The notes under the pieces: generated by a model
What the model was told of the DNA's origin: nothing
What the model saw: only the letters and a program-made list of their open reading frames with translations
Databases searched by the model: none
NCBI GenBank assembly: GCA_017539105.1
Contig: JAFYHQ010000033.1
Coordinates: 1-64,000 of the forward strand
DNA: 64,000 nucleotides
Direction: 5' to 3'
From: Erysipelotrichaceae bacterium
GTDB taxonomy: Bacteria > Bacillota_I > Bacilli_A > Erysipelotrichales > Erysipelotrichaceae
Part shown: piece by piece, positions 42,296-50,875 of the stretch
Layout: every line of letters begins with the position of its first letter
Position numbering within the stretch: the stretch's first letter is position 1
Made by a program: the position numbers and the translations under genes

Positions 42296-43093
42296 ATGTA
42301 CAGACTGATTGCTACCGATCTGGATCAGACATTGCTGAATGTTGATCATCATGTATCTCAAGAAGATATCGATACGATACGTCATCTTAAGGATGTCCGT
42401 TTCGTTCCTGCTTCCGGGCGCGATTTCCGTTCTTTGCAGGGAACTTTGAAGGAAATCGGCCTATACGATCAGGAAAACAGTTATGTTATCTCTTATAATG
42501 GTTCGATCATCACGGAAAACAAAGGGAATCGTATCATTTTCAGCGAATACATGTGTCATGAAGATCTTCTGCGGCTGTTGGAGATCGGAAAAAAAGAGAA
42601 TCTTTGCATCCATTTCTATATGTCCGATGATATCTATATCTGGAACATCTATGAGGAAGAAACCGCTTATCTGAAAGGACATATGGCTTATCGCGAGATC
42701 GATACGCTGTCTGCTGACTTTTTCAAAGACAAGCAGCTGATCAAAGTCCTTTTTGCCAGAGATGATATGGATTATCTCATGAAACTGAGAAAGGATCTTG
42801 ATCTGGAAGAAGAATATGAGATATCGCTGTCTTCCAGCCATTATCTGGAATTTAATAAGAAAGGCGTCAGCAAAGGTCAGGCTTTAAAGAAACTCTGTGA
42901 AATACTGGAGATCGATATCAGAGACAGTATTGCCATAGGAGACAGCATCAATGATCTTACGATGCTGAAAATGGCAGGATTCTCCATCGCCGTGGCGAAT
43001 GCATCCGAAGAAATAAAAAAAGATTGCGATGCCGTACTGGATGCGGATCACAATCATTCGCCGATCACGGAAATCGTTCGTAAATATCTATAA
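42296..43093 (+). CDS. Cof-type HAD phosphatase
   Basis: This 265-residue HAD-superfamily hydrolase has the C2-cap of the Cof/YidA group. Motif I is IATDLDQTLLN near residue 5, motif II is FVPASGRDF, Lys lies in KKGVSKGQALKKL, and motif IV is IGDSINDLTMLKMAG. Relatives dephosphorylate sugar phosphates or pyridoxal phosphate. The ATG at 42296 is preferred to an in-frame TTG five codons earlier, because that codon overlaps the TACAAT -10 (42284-42289). The -10 ends six bases before the ATG, so the mRNA should be leaderless. Confidence 0.9.
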   Translation: MYRLIATDLDQTLLNVDHHVSQEDIDTIRHLKDVRFVPASGRDFRSLQGTLKEIGLYDQENSYVISYNGSIITENKGNRIIFSEYMCHEDLLRLLEIGKKENLCIHFYMSDDIYIWNIYEEETAYLKGHMAYREIDTLSADFFKDKQLIKVLFARDDMDYLMKLRKDLDLEEEYEISLSSSHYLEFNKKGVSKGQALKKLCEILEIDIRDSIAIGDSINDLTMLKMAGFSIAVANASEEIKKDCDAVLDADHNHSPITEIVRKYL

Positions 43094-43117
43094 AGATCAG
43101 GCTTCGGCCTGATCTTT
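43092..43117. terminator. Bidirectional terminator overlapping the recA 3' end
   Basis: AAAGATCAGGC and GCCTGATCTTT form an 11-bp stem with a TTCG loop on the plus strand. The minus-strand arm encodes the last codons of recA, and the HAD stop codon touches the other side. T tracts are short. Confidence 0.75.
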
Positions 43118-44134
43118 GCTATACATCTTTTCTTTGATCTGTTCCGTGATCTTTGCATCGATCTCGGGATTTGCTTTGAGATAAGCTCTAACCGAATCGG
43201 AACCCTGGCCGATCTTTTCGCCATTATAGGAATACCAGGAACCGGATTTCTCGATGATACCCATTTCCGTACCGAGATTGACGATTTCGGACAGATGGGA
43301 GATCCCTTCTCCATAATAGATCTCGACCTGACAGGTCTTGAAAGGCGGAGCTACCTTGTTTTTGGCAACCTTGACATTGACCTTGTTTCCGATGACTTCC
43401 TGGCCATCCTTGATCGCTTCGGATTTACGCACTTCCAGACGGATCGTCGAATAGAATTTCAGTGCGCGTCCGCCTGTCGTCGTTTCCGGATTACCGAACA
43501 TGACACCGACTTTTTCACGCAGCTGGTTGATGAAGATCGTCGTACAGCCGTGCGCATTCATCGCGCCTGCCAGTTTACGCATCGCCTTGGACATCAGACG
43601 TGCATGAAGTCCGATATTGGAATCGCCCATTTCTCCATCCAGTTCTGCCTGCGGAACCAGCGCCGCAACCGAGTCGACGACCACCAGGTCGATCGCTCCC
43701 GACTTGATCAGCACTTCCGCGATTTCCAGAGCCTGTTCTCCGGAATCCGGCTGCGACAATACCAGTTCATCGACATCGACGCCCAACGCTTTCGCATAAC
43801 GCGGATCGATCGCGTGCTCGGCATCGATAAATGCCGCTTTGCCGCCGTTTTTCTGACATTCCGCGATACACTGCAAAGCCAGCGTCGTCTTACCGGAAGA
43901 TTCCGGACCATAGATCTCGACGATCCTTCCTCTTGGCAGACCGCCGACACCTAAAGCATAATCGATCGCCAAAGAACCGGTCGAAATCGCATCCACATCC
44001 ACATTGGCATGTTCGCCAAGTTTCATGATCGAACCTTTGCCATACTGTTTCTCGATCGTTTTCAGCGCTTCATTCAGCAGCTGTTCCTTTTTTTCTGCGC
44101 TGATTTCCTGTATTTCATCCTCTTTTTTCGCCAT
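43097..44134 (-). CDS. recA: Recombinase RecA
   Basis: RecA forms filaments on single-stranded DNA, exchanges strands and triggers LexA cleavage. The 345 residues contain GSIMKLGEH, Walker [13 protein letters not shown] near residue 75, [19 protein letters not shown], the L1/L2 loop region with [13 protein letters not shown] and [13 protein letters not shown]. The acidic C-terminus is short. A TAGGAGG site precedes the ATG. The 3' end doubles as one arm of a terminator stem. Confidence 0.98.
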   Translation of the reverse strand: MAKKEDEIQEISAEKKEQLLNEALKTIEKQYGKGSIMKLGEHANVDVDAISTGSLAIDYALGVGGLPRGRIVEIYGPESSGKTTLALQCIAECQKNGGKAAFIDAEHAIDPRYAKALGVDVDELVLSQPDSGEQALEIAEVLIKSGAIDLVVVDSVAALVPQAELDGEMGDSNIGLHARLMSKAMRKLAGAMNAHGCTTIFINQLREKVGVMFGNPETTTGGRALKFYSTIRLEVRKSEAIKDGQEVIGNKVNVKVAKNKVAPPFKTCQVEIYYGEGISHLSEIVNLGTEMGIIEKSGSWYSYNGEKIGQGSDSVRAYLKANPEIDAKITEQIKEKMYSKDQAEA

Positions 44135-44180
44135 AACGAGATTTCCTCCTATACATTATTCACAAGAATCTTCCATATTC

Positions 44181-44774
44181 CTACATCGATTCGAAGATAT
44201 ATGATCTTACCTGCATAAAATAGGAATAACCGCCTGCCAAAGAAATAAAAGACGTAAACCAGATCATGATCTCGCTTACCGGCAGATACCAGAGTTCAAA
44301 CGGAAGATTATTCAACAGAATCAGAATGATTGAAAACATCTGCAATACGGTTTTGAGCTTGCCTAACAGTCCCGCAGAAACAACGACACCCTTCTGTGCG
44401 GCGATCATTCTGCAGCCATCAACAACTATATCCCGCAGGATCATGATGATGCAGCAAACAAGCGGGATCATATGCTTGTAAGACAGGATCAGAAGCATCA
44501 TATTGACCAGAAGCTTGTCCGCGATCGGATCGGCAAACTTACCGAACGTGGTGACCAAATTTCTGGAACGTGCGATATGGCCATCCAGATAATCGGTAAA
44601 CGATGCGACCGCAAAAATGCCTAATACGATCAGATTCAGATAAGGCAAAGTGATATTTCCTACCATGAAATAGCCCAGATGGATATTGAACTGTTCATAA
44701 GGAAAAAGCCATACCAAGGCTAAAATCGGTACAAGCAGGATACGGAATAATGTCAATTTGTTTGGTAGATTCAT
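44181..44774 (-). CDS. pgsA: CDP-diacylglycerol-glycerol-3-phosphate 3-phosphatidyltransferase
   Basis: PgsA makes phosphatidylglycerol phosphate, the committed step to phosphatidylglycerol. The 197-residue protein has several membrane spans and the CDP-alcohol phosphotransferase motif D-x-x-D-G-x-x-A-R-x8-G-x3-D-x3-D, seen as DYLDGHIARSRNLVTTFGKFADPIADKLL near residue 62. MNLPNKLTLFRI is a typical start. TGTTAGAAT (hexamer 44781-44786) ends six bases before the ATG and there is no Shine-Dalgarno, so the message is probably leaderless. Confidence 0.95.
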   Translation of the reverse strand: MNLPNKLTLFRILLVPILALVWLFPYEQFNIHLGYFMVGNITLPYLNLIVLGIFAVASFTDYLDGHIARSRNLVTTFGKFADPIADKLLVNMMLLILSYKHMIPLVCCIIMILRDIVVDGCRMIAAQKGVVVSAGLLGKLKTVLQMFSIILILLNNLPFELWYLPVSEIMIWFTSFISLAGGYSYFMQVRSYIFESM

Positions 44775-44856
44775 ACAATCATTCTAACACAATTATTATG
44801 CACCAGAAATCTCATTTTGACAAGAATTAATTTCTAGTAGATAGATGAAACAATAA

Positions 44857-44878
44857 GAAAAACCACTTTCGTGGTTTT
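44857..44878 (-). terminator. Terminator after rnpB
   Basis: AAAACCAC and GTGGTTTT pair around GAAA, with TTTTTC following on the minus strand, directly after the RNase P RNA P1 stem. Confidence 0.9.
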
Positions 44879-44883
44879 ATATG

Positions 44884-45215
44884 ATAACATTCAATAAGCC
44901 ATGTTCTGTACTGGACAATCATTTATCTGCACCAAGGTGCCTCGCAAATCGTTTCATTTCACTATTGCAAGTTCCCCTACCAAAATTTGGGTTTCTCGCT
45001 TATGGGGTTTATCACGTTCCACTCTTATATTTCTATAAGACTCGTCTCTTTGACACTTTTACAGGCGCCATCCATGGATCACTCTTTAGGATTTCTGCCA
45101 GCCGTCAGCCGAAACTGCCCAAGCTTATTGTTTCACTTGGCATAAACACTACATCCGTCGCAGGATGTGCGAGCATGGACTTTCCTCTGAAATTCAGCGA
45201 TTGTCTGAATGTTAT
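44884..45215 (-). ncRNA. rnpB: RNase P RNA, Bacillus (type B) class
   Basis: The complement contains the hallmark GAGGAAAGTCCATGCTCGC, then GCTGACGGC, AGTGGAACG, AAACCC, GCGAGAAACCCAAATTTTGG and, near the 3' end, ACAGAACATGGCTTA. The P1 helix is ATAACATTCA (45206-45215) paired with TGAATGTTAT (44884-44893), ten perfect pairs, giving about 332 nt. That is shorter than the 401 nt of Bacillus subtilis. It is the catalytic RNA that matures tRNA 5' ends. The 5' strand of P1 overlaps the gpsB stop codon, so its promoter must lie within gpsB or it is cut from a joint transcript. Confidence 0.96.
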
Positions 45216-45526
45216 TTGTTATAAACGATCTCTTCGAGCCTTGATACCCTCTTTAACAGATCGACGGAACTGTAGGAAGTCGTCGAGGACAGATCGAAGA
45301 CCATCTTCTTGCTTTCAAGCTCGATATTCTTCGAAGTCAGTTCCTTGACTTTTTCCTGTAAGGTAGAAACGGTATCCAACAGCTGCTGTACGTTTGCTTC
45401 CATGATCTGATAATCGTCCAGAACGGTATCTAAAAAGGCATCTACTTCCGCGGGATCATAGCCCTTAAAATCGACATTAAACTGCTTGTTAAGGATTTCC
45501 TCCGGTGTTAAGTTCAGCTTTTCCAT
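45212..45526 (-). CDS. gpsB: Cell division/wall-synthesis coordinator GpsB (DivIVA family)
   Basis: This 104-residue cytosolic protein has the DivIVA-type membrane-binding domain (LTPEEILNKQFNVDFKGYDPAEVDAFLD), a coiled coil (V-Q-Q-L-L-D-T-V-S-T-L-Q-E-K-V) and a short C-terminal helix, matching GpsB length. GpsB links class A penicillin-binding proteins to the division site. The ATG at 45526 follows AGGAGA. It lies next to recU and a class A PBP gene, as in Bacillus, and its stop codon overlaps rnpB. Confidence 0.93.
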   Translation of the reverse strand: MEKLNLTPEEILNKQFNVDFKGYDPAEVDAFLDTVLDDYQIMEANVQQLLDTVSTLQEKVKELTSKNIELESKKMVFDLSSTTSYSSVDLLKRVSRLEEIVYNK

Positions 45527-45545
45527 ATCTATCTCCTGTTTCAAT

Positions 45546-45574
45546 ATAATAATACAAAAATAAAATACATTCAA
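45546..45574 (-). promoter_or_regulatory. Promoter of gpsB
   Basis: TTGAAT (45569-45574), a 17-base spacer and TATTAT (45546-45551) lie on the minus strand before an AGGAGA site. It may also drive rnpB. Confidence 0.65.
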
Positions 45575-45603
45575 GCAAACTGGTAATAAATACACAGTTA
45601 TTA

Positions 45604-45609
45604 TATAAT
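45604..45609 (+). promoter_or_regulatory. -10 element of recU-PBP operon
   Basis: TATAAT lies 16 bases before the recU ATG. The start point would leave a leader of about ten bases, just containing GAGGTG. The -35 is weak. Confidence 0.6.
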
Positions 45610-45625
45610 ATTTAGAGGTGAAACG

Positions 45626-46189
45626 ATGAAGTATCCGAACAGCAACAAAGTTTATGTCAAACCGAAAGAAACGACCTCCAACCGGGGAATGTCTCTGGAA
45701 GATGACATAAACGTGAGCAACCGTTACTATCTGGCACATGAGATGGCGGTGGTTCATAAGAAACCGACGCCGATCACGATCGTGAAAGTCGATTATCCGA
45801 AACGGAGCGCTGCAAAGATCACGGAAGCCTATTTCAAGGTTCCTTCGACCACCGACTACAACGGGATATATTTGGGGAAATATATCGACTTCGAAGCGAA
45901 GGAATGCGAGTCCAGGACTTCATTCCCTTTCTCATCGATTCATCCGCATCAGATCAGACATCTCAAGGATGTTCTGCGGCACGGGGCAATAGCCTTTATT
46001 ATATTAAGAATGACTTCTTATGATAAAGACTTTCTAATTAGAGCAGGTGATTTTATTGATTTCCATGATTCAGGCACGAGGAAGTCTCTTCCTTATGAGT
46101 GGATCGAAGAAAAAGGGTTTTTGATTAACCGCAGTTATCAGAGACCCTGCGACTATCTTGCGATAGTAAAAGAAGTCTTTGACTTATAG
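45626..46189 (+). CDS. recU: Holliday junction resolvase RecU
   Basis: RecU cuts four-way DNA junctions and helps chromosome segregation. The 187 residues contain NRGMSLEDDINVSN, PTPITIVKVDYPK, STTDYNGIYLGKYIDFEAKE (catalytic Asp, Glu and Lys of the nuclease fold), HPHQIRHLKDV and G-A-I-A-F-I-I-L. GAGGTGAAA precedes the ATG. It is directly followed by the class A PBP gene, the same pairing as recU-ponA in Bacillus, with the next AGGAGG formed around its stop codon. Confidence 0.95.
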   Translation: MKYPNSNKVYVKPKETTSNRGMSLEDDINVSNRYYLAHEMAVVHKKPTPITIVKVDYPKRSAAKITEAYFKVPSTTDYNGIYLGKYIDFEAKECESRTSFPFSSIHPHQIRHLKDVLRHGAIAFIILRMTSYDKDFLIRAGDFIDFHDSGTRKSLPYEWIEEKGFLINRSYQRPCDYLAIVKEVFDL

Positions 46190-46196
46190 GAGGCTT

Positions 46197-49100
46197 ATGA
46201 GTACGAAAAAGAAAACGAAAAGAAAGATCAATGTCGTTAATCTCTGGGCGATCATCGTATCGCTGATCGCTGCCATGGCGATGATCGGGCTGATCCTCGG
46301 TATCGTTTTTCTTATGGCGATGCTGAAGGATAAACCGAGCCTGAATATGGCTGATTTCGAACAAGCGGAATCGTCGGTCATCTATGACAGCAAAGGCGAT
46401 GAGATCGCCAATCTCGGTACGGTCATAAGACAGAATGTCGAATATGACGAAATCCCGAACTGTGTCGTCGATGCGTTCGTCGCGATCGAAGACTCGCGTT
46501 TCTTTGAACATAACGGATTCGACGTACCGCGTTTTACCAAAGCCATGCTGGAAAACATCCGTACTCTTTCTTTCGGTCAGGGCGGTTCCACTTTTACGAT
46601 GCAGCTGGTCAAGAACACGTATTTCGTCAACGATGATACCGGACAGCAGGCAGCAAGAAGCGGTCTTGGCGGTATCCGGCGTAAGGTCCAGGAGATCGCT
46701 TTGGCGATGGAACTGGAGAAAAACCGCAGCAAGCAGGATATTTTTACATCTTATATCAATAAACTGAATTTCGGCGGAGCGAATATCCGCGGCATACAGA
46801 AAGCTTCGCAGTACTATTTCGGCAAGAATATCAGCGAGTGCAACCTGGTGGAAGGCGCACTTTTAGCAGGTGTCATCAATGCGCCAAGCTGGTACAATCC
46901 GTTCTATAATCTGGAAGCCGCACAGGAACGTGTGACGGAAGTCCTTTATCAGATGTATCATCATGGCTATATCACCAGAACCGAATATGAACTGGCGAAA
47001 GCCGTGCGTGTCGAAGATATTCTGAAGGATCCATACAGTTCCAGCGGCGATGGCGATGGCATCCCTTACCAGGCATATATCGATGCGGTCGTATCGGAGG
47101 TCATCGATATTACCGGCCTTGATCCATATACGACAACGATGCATATCTATACGCATATGATCAAGGGAATACAGGAACAGATGGATGATATCCAGGCCGG
47201 TAATTTTGAAGAAGGATATCTTTATTATCCGGATGAATACTTCGAAGTCGCTTCCGTCTGTATCGAAAACAGTACGGGCAAGGTCGTCGGTATCCTGGGC
47301 GGAAGAAACTATGCCAATGGCGGACAGCTGCTGCTCAATCATGCGACGGAACAGTATAAGCAGCCCGGTTCTTCGATCAAACCGATCCTGGATTATGCTC
47401 TGGCGTTCGAAAACCTCGGCTGGGCGACCGACCATGTCCTGTGCGACAAGCCGATGTGGCTCGATCCAAGCAACAGTATCGTCGTATACAATGATTCAGG
47501 AACCTATGTAGGCGATGTCACCTTGAAACAGGCGCTGGGTCAGTCCATCAACACCTGCGCGATTCAGACCCTGCAGAATGTCCTGAATGAAAAGAAATAT
47601 GAATACGTAGTCAACTATACGCAATCGTTAGGCTATGATTTCAATCTGGATGATTTCAATGTCCAGTATGCGGTCGGCGGTTCGACTTGCGAGGTGAGTC
47701 CATACCAGCATGCCAGCGCTTATACCGCGATCATGAACTATGGCGTCTACAATAAGCCGCATACCATCGAGAGGATCGAATTCACCAACGGCAAGTCTCC
47801 GATCACGCCGACTTATGAGTCGACCCAAGTCATTTCCGAAGCTGCGGCATATCTGACCACGGAACTGATGAAATCAAATGTCGCCGATTACGGCGGTACC
47901 TATAACTATGTCAAATCGACCGATTATACCGTTTACGGAAAGACCGGCACGACCGACTACGGTACATCCGGCAAAGACTACGGCATCCCTTCCGGCGCGA
48001 TCAAAGACGGCTGGCTCGTGGCAGCGACAAGCGAATATACGACAGCGACCTGGGTCGGCTATGAAAAAGCCGTATCCGGTCAGCAGTCATATATCTTGAA
48101 GGATTACTATTACAACGACCGTCCTCAAGGCAAGATCGCTCATCTGATTCTGGAAGCCGCTTATAAATATGGCAATACCAAGCCGACGCAGCTGAGCAAG
48201 CCATCCGATGTCACGTCGATTACCCACATCATCGGAACCTGGCCATATGCCGCATTCCAGGAAGATATGGATCCTTCTTTAAGAACGACCGGTCTGATCA
48301 AATCAGATTCCGTCAAACTGGTTAATCTTCCTGCTCCGACCATTAAGGATATTACAGATGATTATAAGGTCGATCTGCAAGACAACGGTCTTCTGACGAT
48401 CCATTGGCCGGAATATCCGGATGAAGATAAACTGGAAGGCGGAAGCGATGTCAAGGACATTTCTCTTAAGAACGCTTCCGGCGATGTGATCGTTGCGGCA
48501 ACCGGCACCAATCTGTTTGATTATAGGAAACTCTATGGTCCGATCCGTTACATGGCTGATCTGACAGTCAGCGGAAGCCAGACGATCAATGAGCATATCG
48601 TTACCAAAAACAAGAATGAGGAAAGAAAGCTGAAACTGAACCCGGGTGATACGATCAAAGTAGAACTCTATTACGGCTATGAGAATGGCAGTACGGTCTC
48701 CAATAAAGTATCATGGGAAAAGAAAGCCGATGTCTCATTCACTGTTCCTAATAGAAACTCAAGCAGAAAACAACTTGAAGAATGGGCAGCGAAATATAGT
48801 TTCATCAGTTTTGAAACGAAAGAAACTTATGATATACCGGAACCTTGCTGGGTCTTCAGCGATGGCGTAAACCAGATCGACTATGGCACGACCATTCATG
48901 TGACCGATGCGGATGTCCATTACGTATTGACCTATTATGTCGAAAAGGATCATACTCTGAATATCCCGGTGACTGTTTCCGGCGACAACAAGTCTTTCAG
49001 CGTCACTGCGAGTTATGACGACAGTAGCGAATTTGAAGGTTGGTTCTATGATGAGGTAGAAGGTCTGATCTTTGAAGAAGAAGGAGATAAACTTACAGTG

Positions 49101-49220
49101 AGAATCATGGAAGGATATGAGGAATCACTGGGAGATTGCGACGTGACAGTAAAAGCAAAAACCGATTACAAGACTGCTGAAGTTACGTTGCATATAAGAA
49201 ACGGCGTATTCGCTCAATAG
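46197..49220 (+). CDS. ponA: Class A penicillin-binding protein (PBP1A type) with long C-terminal extension
   Basis: This bifunctional peptidoglycan synthase has 1007 residues. A short basic cytosolic tail (KKKTKRK) and one membrane span (about 15-40) precede the GT51 transglycosylase domain (EDSRFFEHNG near 97, QGGSTFTMQLVKN, and G-A-N-I-R-G). The transpeptidase domain has SSIKP (nucleophile Ser near 391), SIN and KTGTT near 582. The last 310 residues form a beta-rich region without clear family identity, beyond the usual 700-800 residues. AGGAGG precedes the ATG at 46197. The operon is recU-ponA, ending in a strong terminator. Confidence 0.95.
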   Translation: MSTKKKTKRKINVVNLWAIIVSLIAAMAMIGLILGIVFLMAMLKDKPSLNMADFEQAESSVIYDSKGDEIANLGTVIRQNVEYDEIPNCVVDAFVAIEDSRFFEHNGFDVPRFTKAMLENIRTLSFGQGGSTFTMQLVKNTYFVNDDTGQQAARSGLGGIRRKVQEIALAMELEKNRSKQDIFTSYINKLNFGGANIRGIQKASQYYFGKNISECNLVEGALLAGVINAPSWYNPFYNLEAAQERVTEVLYQMYHHGYITRTEYELAKAVRVEDILKDPYSSSGDGDGIPYQAYIDAVVSEVIDITGLDPYTTTMHIYTHMIKGIQEQMDDIQAGNFEEGYLYYPDEYFEVASVCIENSTGKVVGILGGRNYANGGQLLLNHATEQYKQPGSSIKPILDYALAFENLGWATDHVLCDKPMWLDPSNSIVVYNDSGTYVGDVTLKQALGQSINTCAIQTLQNVLNEKKYEYVVNYTQSLGYDFNLDDFNVQYAVGGSTCEVSPYQHASAYTAIMNYGVYNKPHTIERIEFTNGKSPITPTYESTQVISEAAAYLTTELMKSNVADYGGTYNYVKSTDYTVYGKTGTTDYGTSGKDYGIPSGAIKDGWLVAATSEYTTATWVGYEKAVSGQQSYILKDYYYNDRPQGKIAHLILEAAYKYGNTKPTQLSKPSDVTSITHIIGTWPYAAFQEDMDPSLRTTGLIKSDSVKLVNLPAPTIKDITDDYKVDLQDNGLLTIHWPEYPDEDKLEGGSDVKDISLKNASGDVIVAATGTNLFDYRKLYGPIRYMADLTVSGSQTINEHIVTKNKNEERKLKLNPGDTIKVELYYGYENGSTVSNKVSWEKKADVSFTVPNRNSSRKQLEEWAAKYSFISFETKETYDIPEPCWVFSDGVNQIDYGTTIHVTDADVHYVLTYYVEKDHTLNIPVTVSGDNKSFSVTASYDDSSEFEGWFYDEVEGLIFEEEGDKLTVRIMEGYEESLGDCDVTVKAKTDYKTAEVTLHIRNGVFAQ

Positions 49221-49236
49221 AAATAATTGATAATAA

Positions 49237-49268
49237 AAAAATAAGATTCCCTCCGGAATCTTATTTTT
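49237..49268. terminator. Bidirectional terminator between PBP gene and Asp23-like gene
   Basis: AAAAATAAGATTCC and GGAATCTTATTTTT pair perfectly around CTCC. It serves both converging genes; the Asp23-like stop codon lies within it. Confidence 0.92.
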
Positions 49269-49566
49269 CAAATCCTTGAATATCGATGTTGATAGCCTGC
49301 GCTTCCTGTCCCGTCATCAGCAGGATGTTTTCAGCGATATCATCCTGCAGCCGATTGCATAGCTTTACGATATCGATCCCCTGCTTGACTTTGATATTGA
49401 CAGTCAGTGTCAGTTCGTTTTCTTTGTTGAATTTCGCTTCAACAAATCCTTTATCCTTCTTGACAGGATAAACGTTTTTCGTATTCTCGCACACGATGGA
49501 AGCGATATCTTCAAATGCTTTATCGCTGATCTGGCATGCGCCTATAGTTGTGTCATATTTTTCCAT
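49261..49566 (-). CDS. Asp23/Gls24-family (DUF322) protein
   Basis: This 101-residue protein has G-A-C-Q-I-S-D-K-A-F-E-D-I-A near the start and LTLTVNIKVKQGIDIVKLCNRLQDDIAENI in the second half, the pattern of Asp23/YloU proteins (envelope-stress or cell-surface linked, unknown biochemistry). The ATG at 49566 is preferred over one two codons upstream, because TGTTATAAT (hexamer 49573-49578) ends six bases before it. There is no Shine-Dalgarno. This is one of the clearest leaderless candidates. rsmF ends seven bases upstream in the same direction. Confidence 0.88.
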   Translation of the reverse strand: MEKYDTTIGACQISDKAFEDIASIVCENTKNVYPVKKDKGFVEAKFNKENELTLTVNIKVKQGIDIVKLCNRLQDDIAENILLMTGQEAQAINIDIQGFEK

Positions 49567-49573
49567 ATCCAAA

Positions 49574-50875
49574 TTATAACATTCTTCTTAGCCCTTTAGG
49601 ATATTTATTTTTCATGATCCCTTTCGCACACTTTCCATAACCGAGACTGTAATCTTTATAGGTGATCTGATAATAATGATCCGGAAGCTCTGTTTTAAGT
49701 TCTCTTCCCTCCAGATAGGATCTCATTTCTTCTTCGTTAAGATCGTAGACATGACGATAACAGCCCTTTAGAAGATTGCTGCGGTACAAGTGATGGCTTG
49801 GTTCGAAACGGTCTTTTGTCATATCTCCCAGGTAGATCCCATATCGCAGGATGCCGTTGTCCAGATCATAAAGAGGAATCTGAGACATATAATAATGTCC
49901 ATTGTATAGATAAAGGTAATACTCCCGTATATCAAGGTTTTCCTGAATGAAGGTATCGACTGTTTTCTGTTTTACAGGCTTCAGATTATGCAGTCTGGAA
50001 TACGACGTTTCCGCATCGCTATCTTTCTGAAACAGCGCAAAGAACTGTCCTTCCGTTTCATTTAACGGACAGAGTTTTACCGTTCCCGGATAATCGGAAT
50101 AGGATTCCTGTTTTATAGGAATCAGTTTCATGGTAGGATATCTTTCTAAATAGTTCTTTACCTGTTCTTCATCTTCCAAAAAGGAATAGGTACAAGTCGA
50201 ATAAAGCAGCTGTCCTCCCGGTTTCAGTGTGCGATAGGCGGCATCCAGCAGTTTTTTCTGCAGTTCTGCCAGTTCTTTCGTATAAGATTCCGTAAGCATA
50301 TCCATGATTTCCGGATACTTTCGTATCATTCCCTCTCCGGAACATGGCGCATCGAGAATCACCAGATCCGCCTGGCCTTCCAGCTGTTCGGACAGTCTGT
50401 CAGTATCCTTGCTGGTGATGATCGCGTTACTGATTCCGAGACGCTCGAAATTCTGCGATATGACCAGCGCTCTTTCGTGGCTGATATCATTTGCGATCAG
50501 AAGGCTTTCTTCTTTCGCGCGATTGAGGATATCGATCGACTTCCCGCCCGGAGCGGCACACAGATCGACGATCAGTTTTACTTCGGCAAGATCCGGATAG
50601 GATGCAGGCAGGCTTGCAGCTACTTCCTGGGGGTAGATCAGTCCCAGATCATTCACGATCGTTTTACCGATATTGGAATGGTCATGATAATAGCTGTTAT
50701 TGTCATAGGATGATTTTTTACAAGGAAAATCGATCAGATCCAAAATGTCTTCTTTCTTTGCTTTCAATGTATTCAAGAAAAATCCTTGCGTACAAGGTTC
50801 TTTGAGTTTTTCCAGATAATCTGACTGCTTTTCTTTAAAATAAGCTTTCGTCTGCTGATAGAAATAATCGTTCAT
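49574..50875 (-). CDS. RsmF-type rRNA cytosine-C5 methyltransferase
   Basis: This 433-residue NOL1/NOP2/Sun-family enzyme has SAM motif I DLCAAPGGKS near residue 110, motif IV LDAPCSGEGMIRK and motif VI YSTCTYSFLEDEEQ with catalytic cysteines. A C-terminal PUA-like RNA-binding region (G-Y-G-K-C-A-K-G-I-M-K-N-K-Y-P-K-G-L) follows, as in RsmF. It should methylate a cytosine in 16S rRNA. It starts at the ribF stop with no clear ribosome site, suggesting coupling. Confidence 0.9.
   Translation of the reverse strand: MNDYFYQQTKAYFKEKQSDYLEKLKEPCTQGFFLNTLKAKKEDILDLIDFPCKKSSYDNNSYYHDHSNIGKTIVNDLGLIYPQEVAASLPASYPDLAEVKLIVDLCAAPGGKSIDILNRAKEESLLIANDISHERALVISQNFERLGISNAIITSKDTDRLSEQLEGQADLVILDAPCSGEGMIRKYPEIMDMLTESYTKELAELQKKLLDAAYRTLKPGGQLLYSTCTYSFLEDEEQVKNYLERYPTMKLIPIKQESYSDYPGTVKLCPLNETEGQFFALFQKDSDAETSYSRLHNLKPVKQKTVDTFIQENLDIREYYLYLYNGHYYMSQIPLYDLDNGILRYGIYLGDMTKDRFEPSHHLYRSNLLKGCYRHVYDLNEEEMRSYLEGRELKTELPDHYYQITYKDYSLGYGKCAKGIMKNKYPKGLRRML

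Noticed and set aside
44881-45348. 155-residue open frame on the plus strand
   Set aside because: It lies antisense to RNase P RNA and gpsB; the RNA motifs and P1 pairing explain this stretch, and the frame has no ribosome site or family motif.
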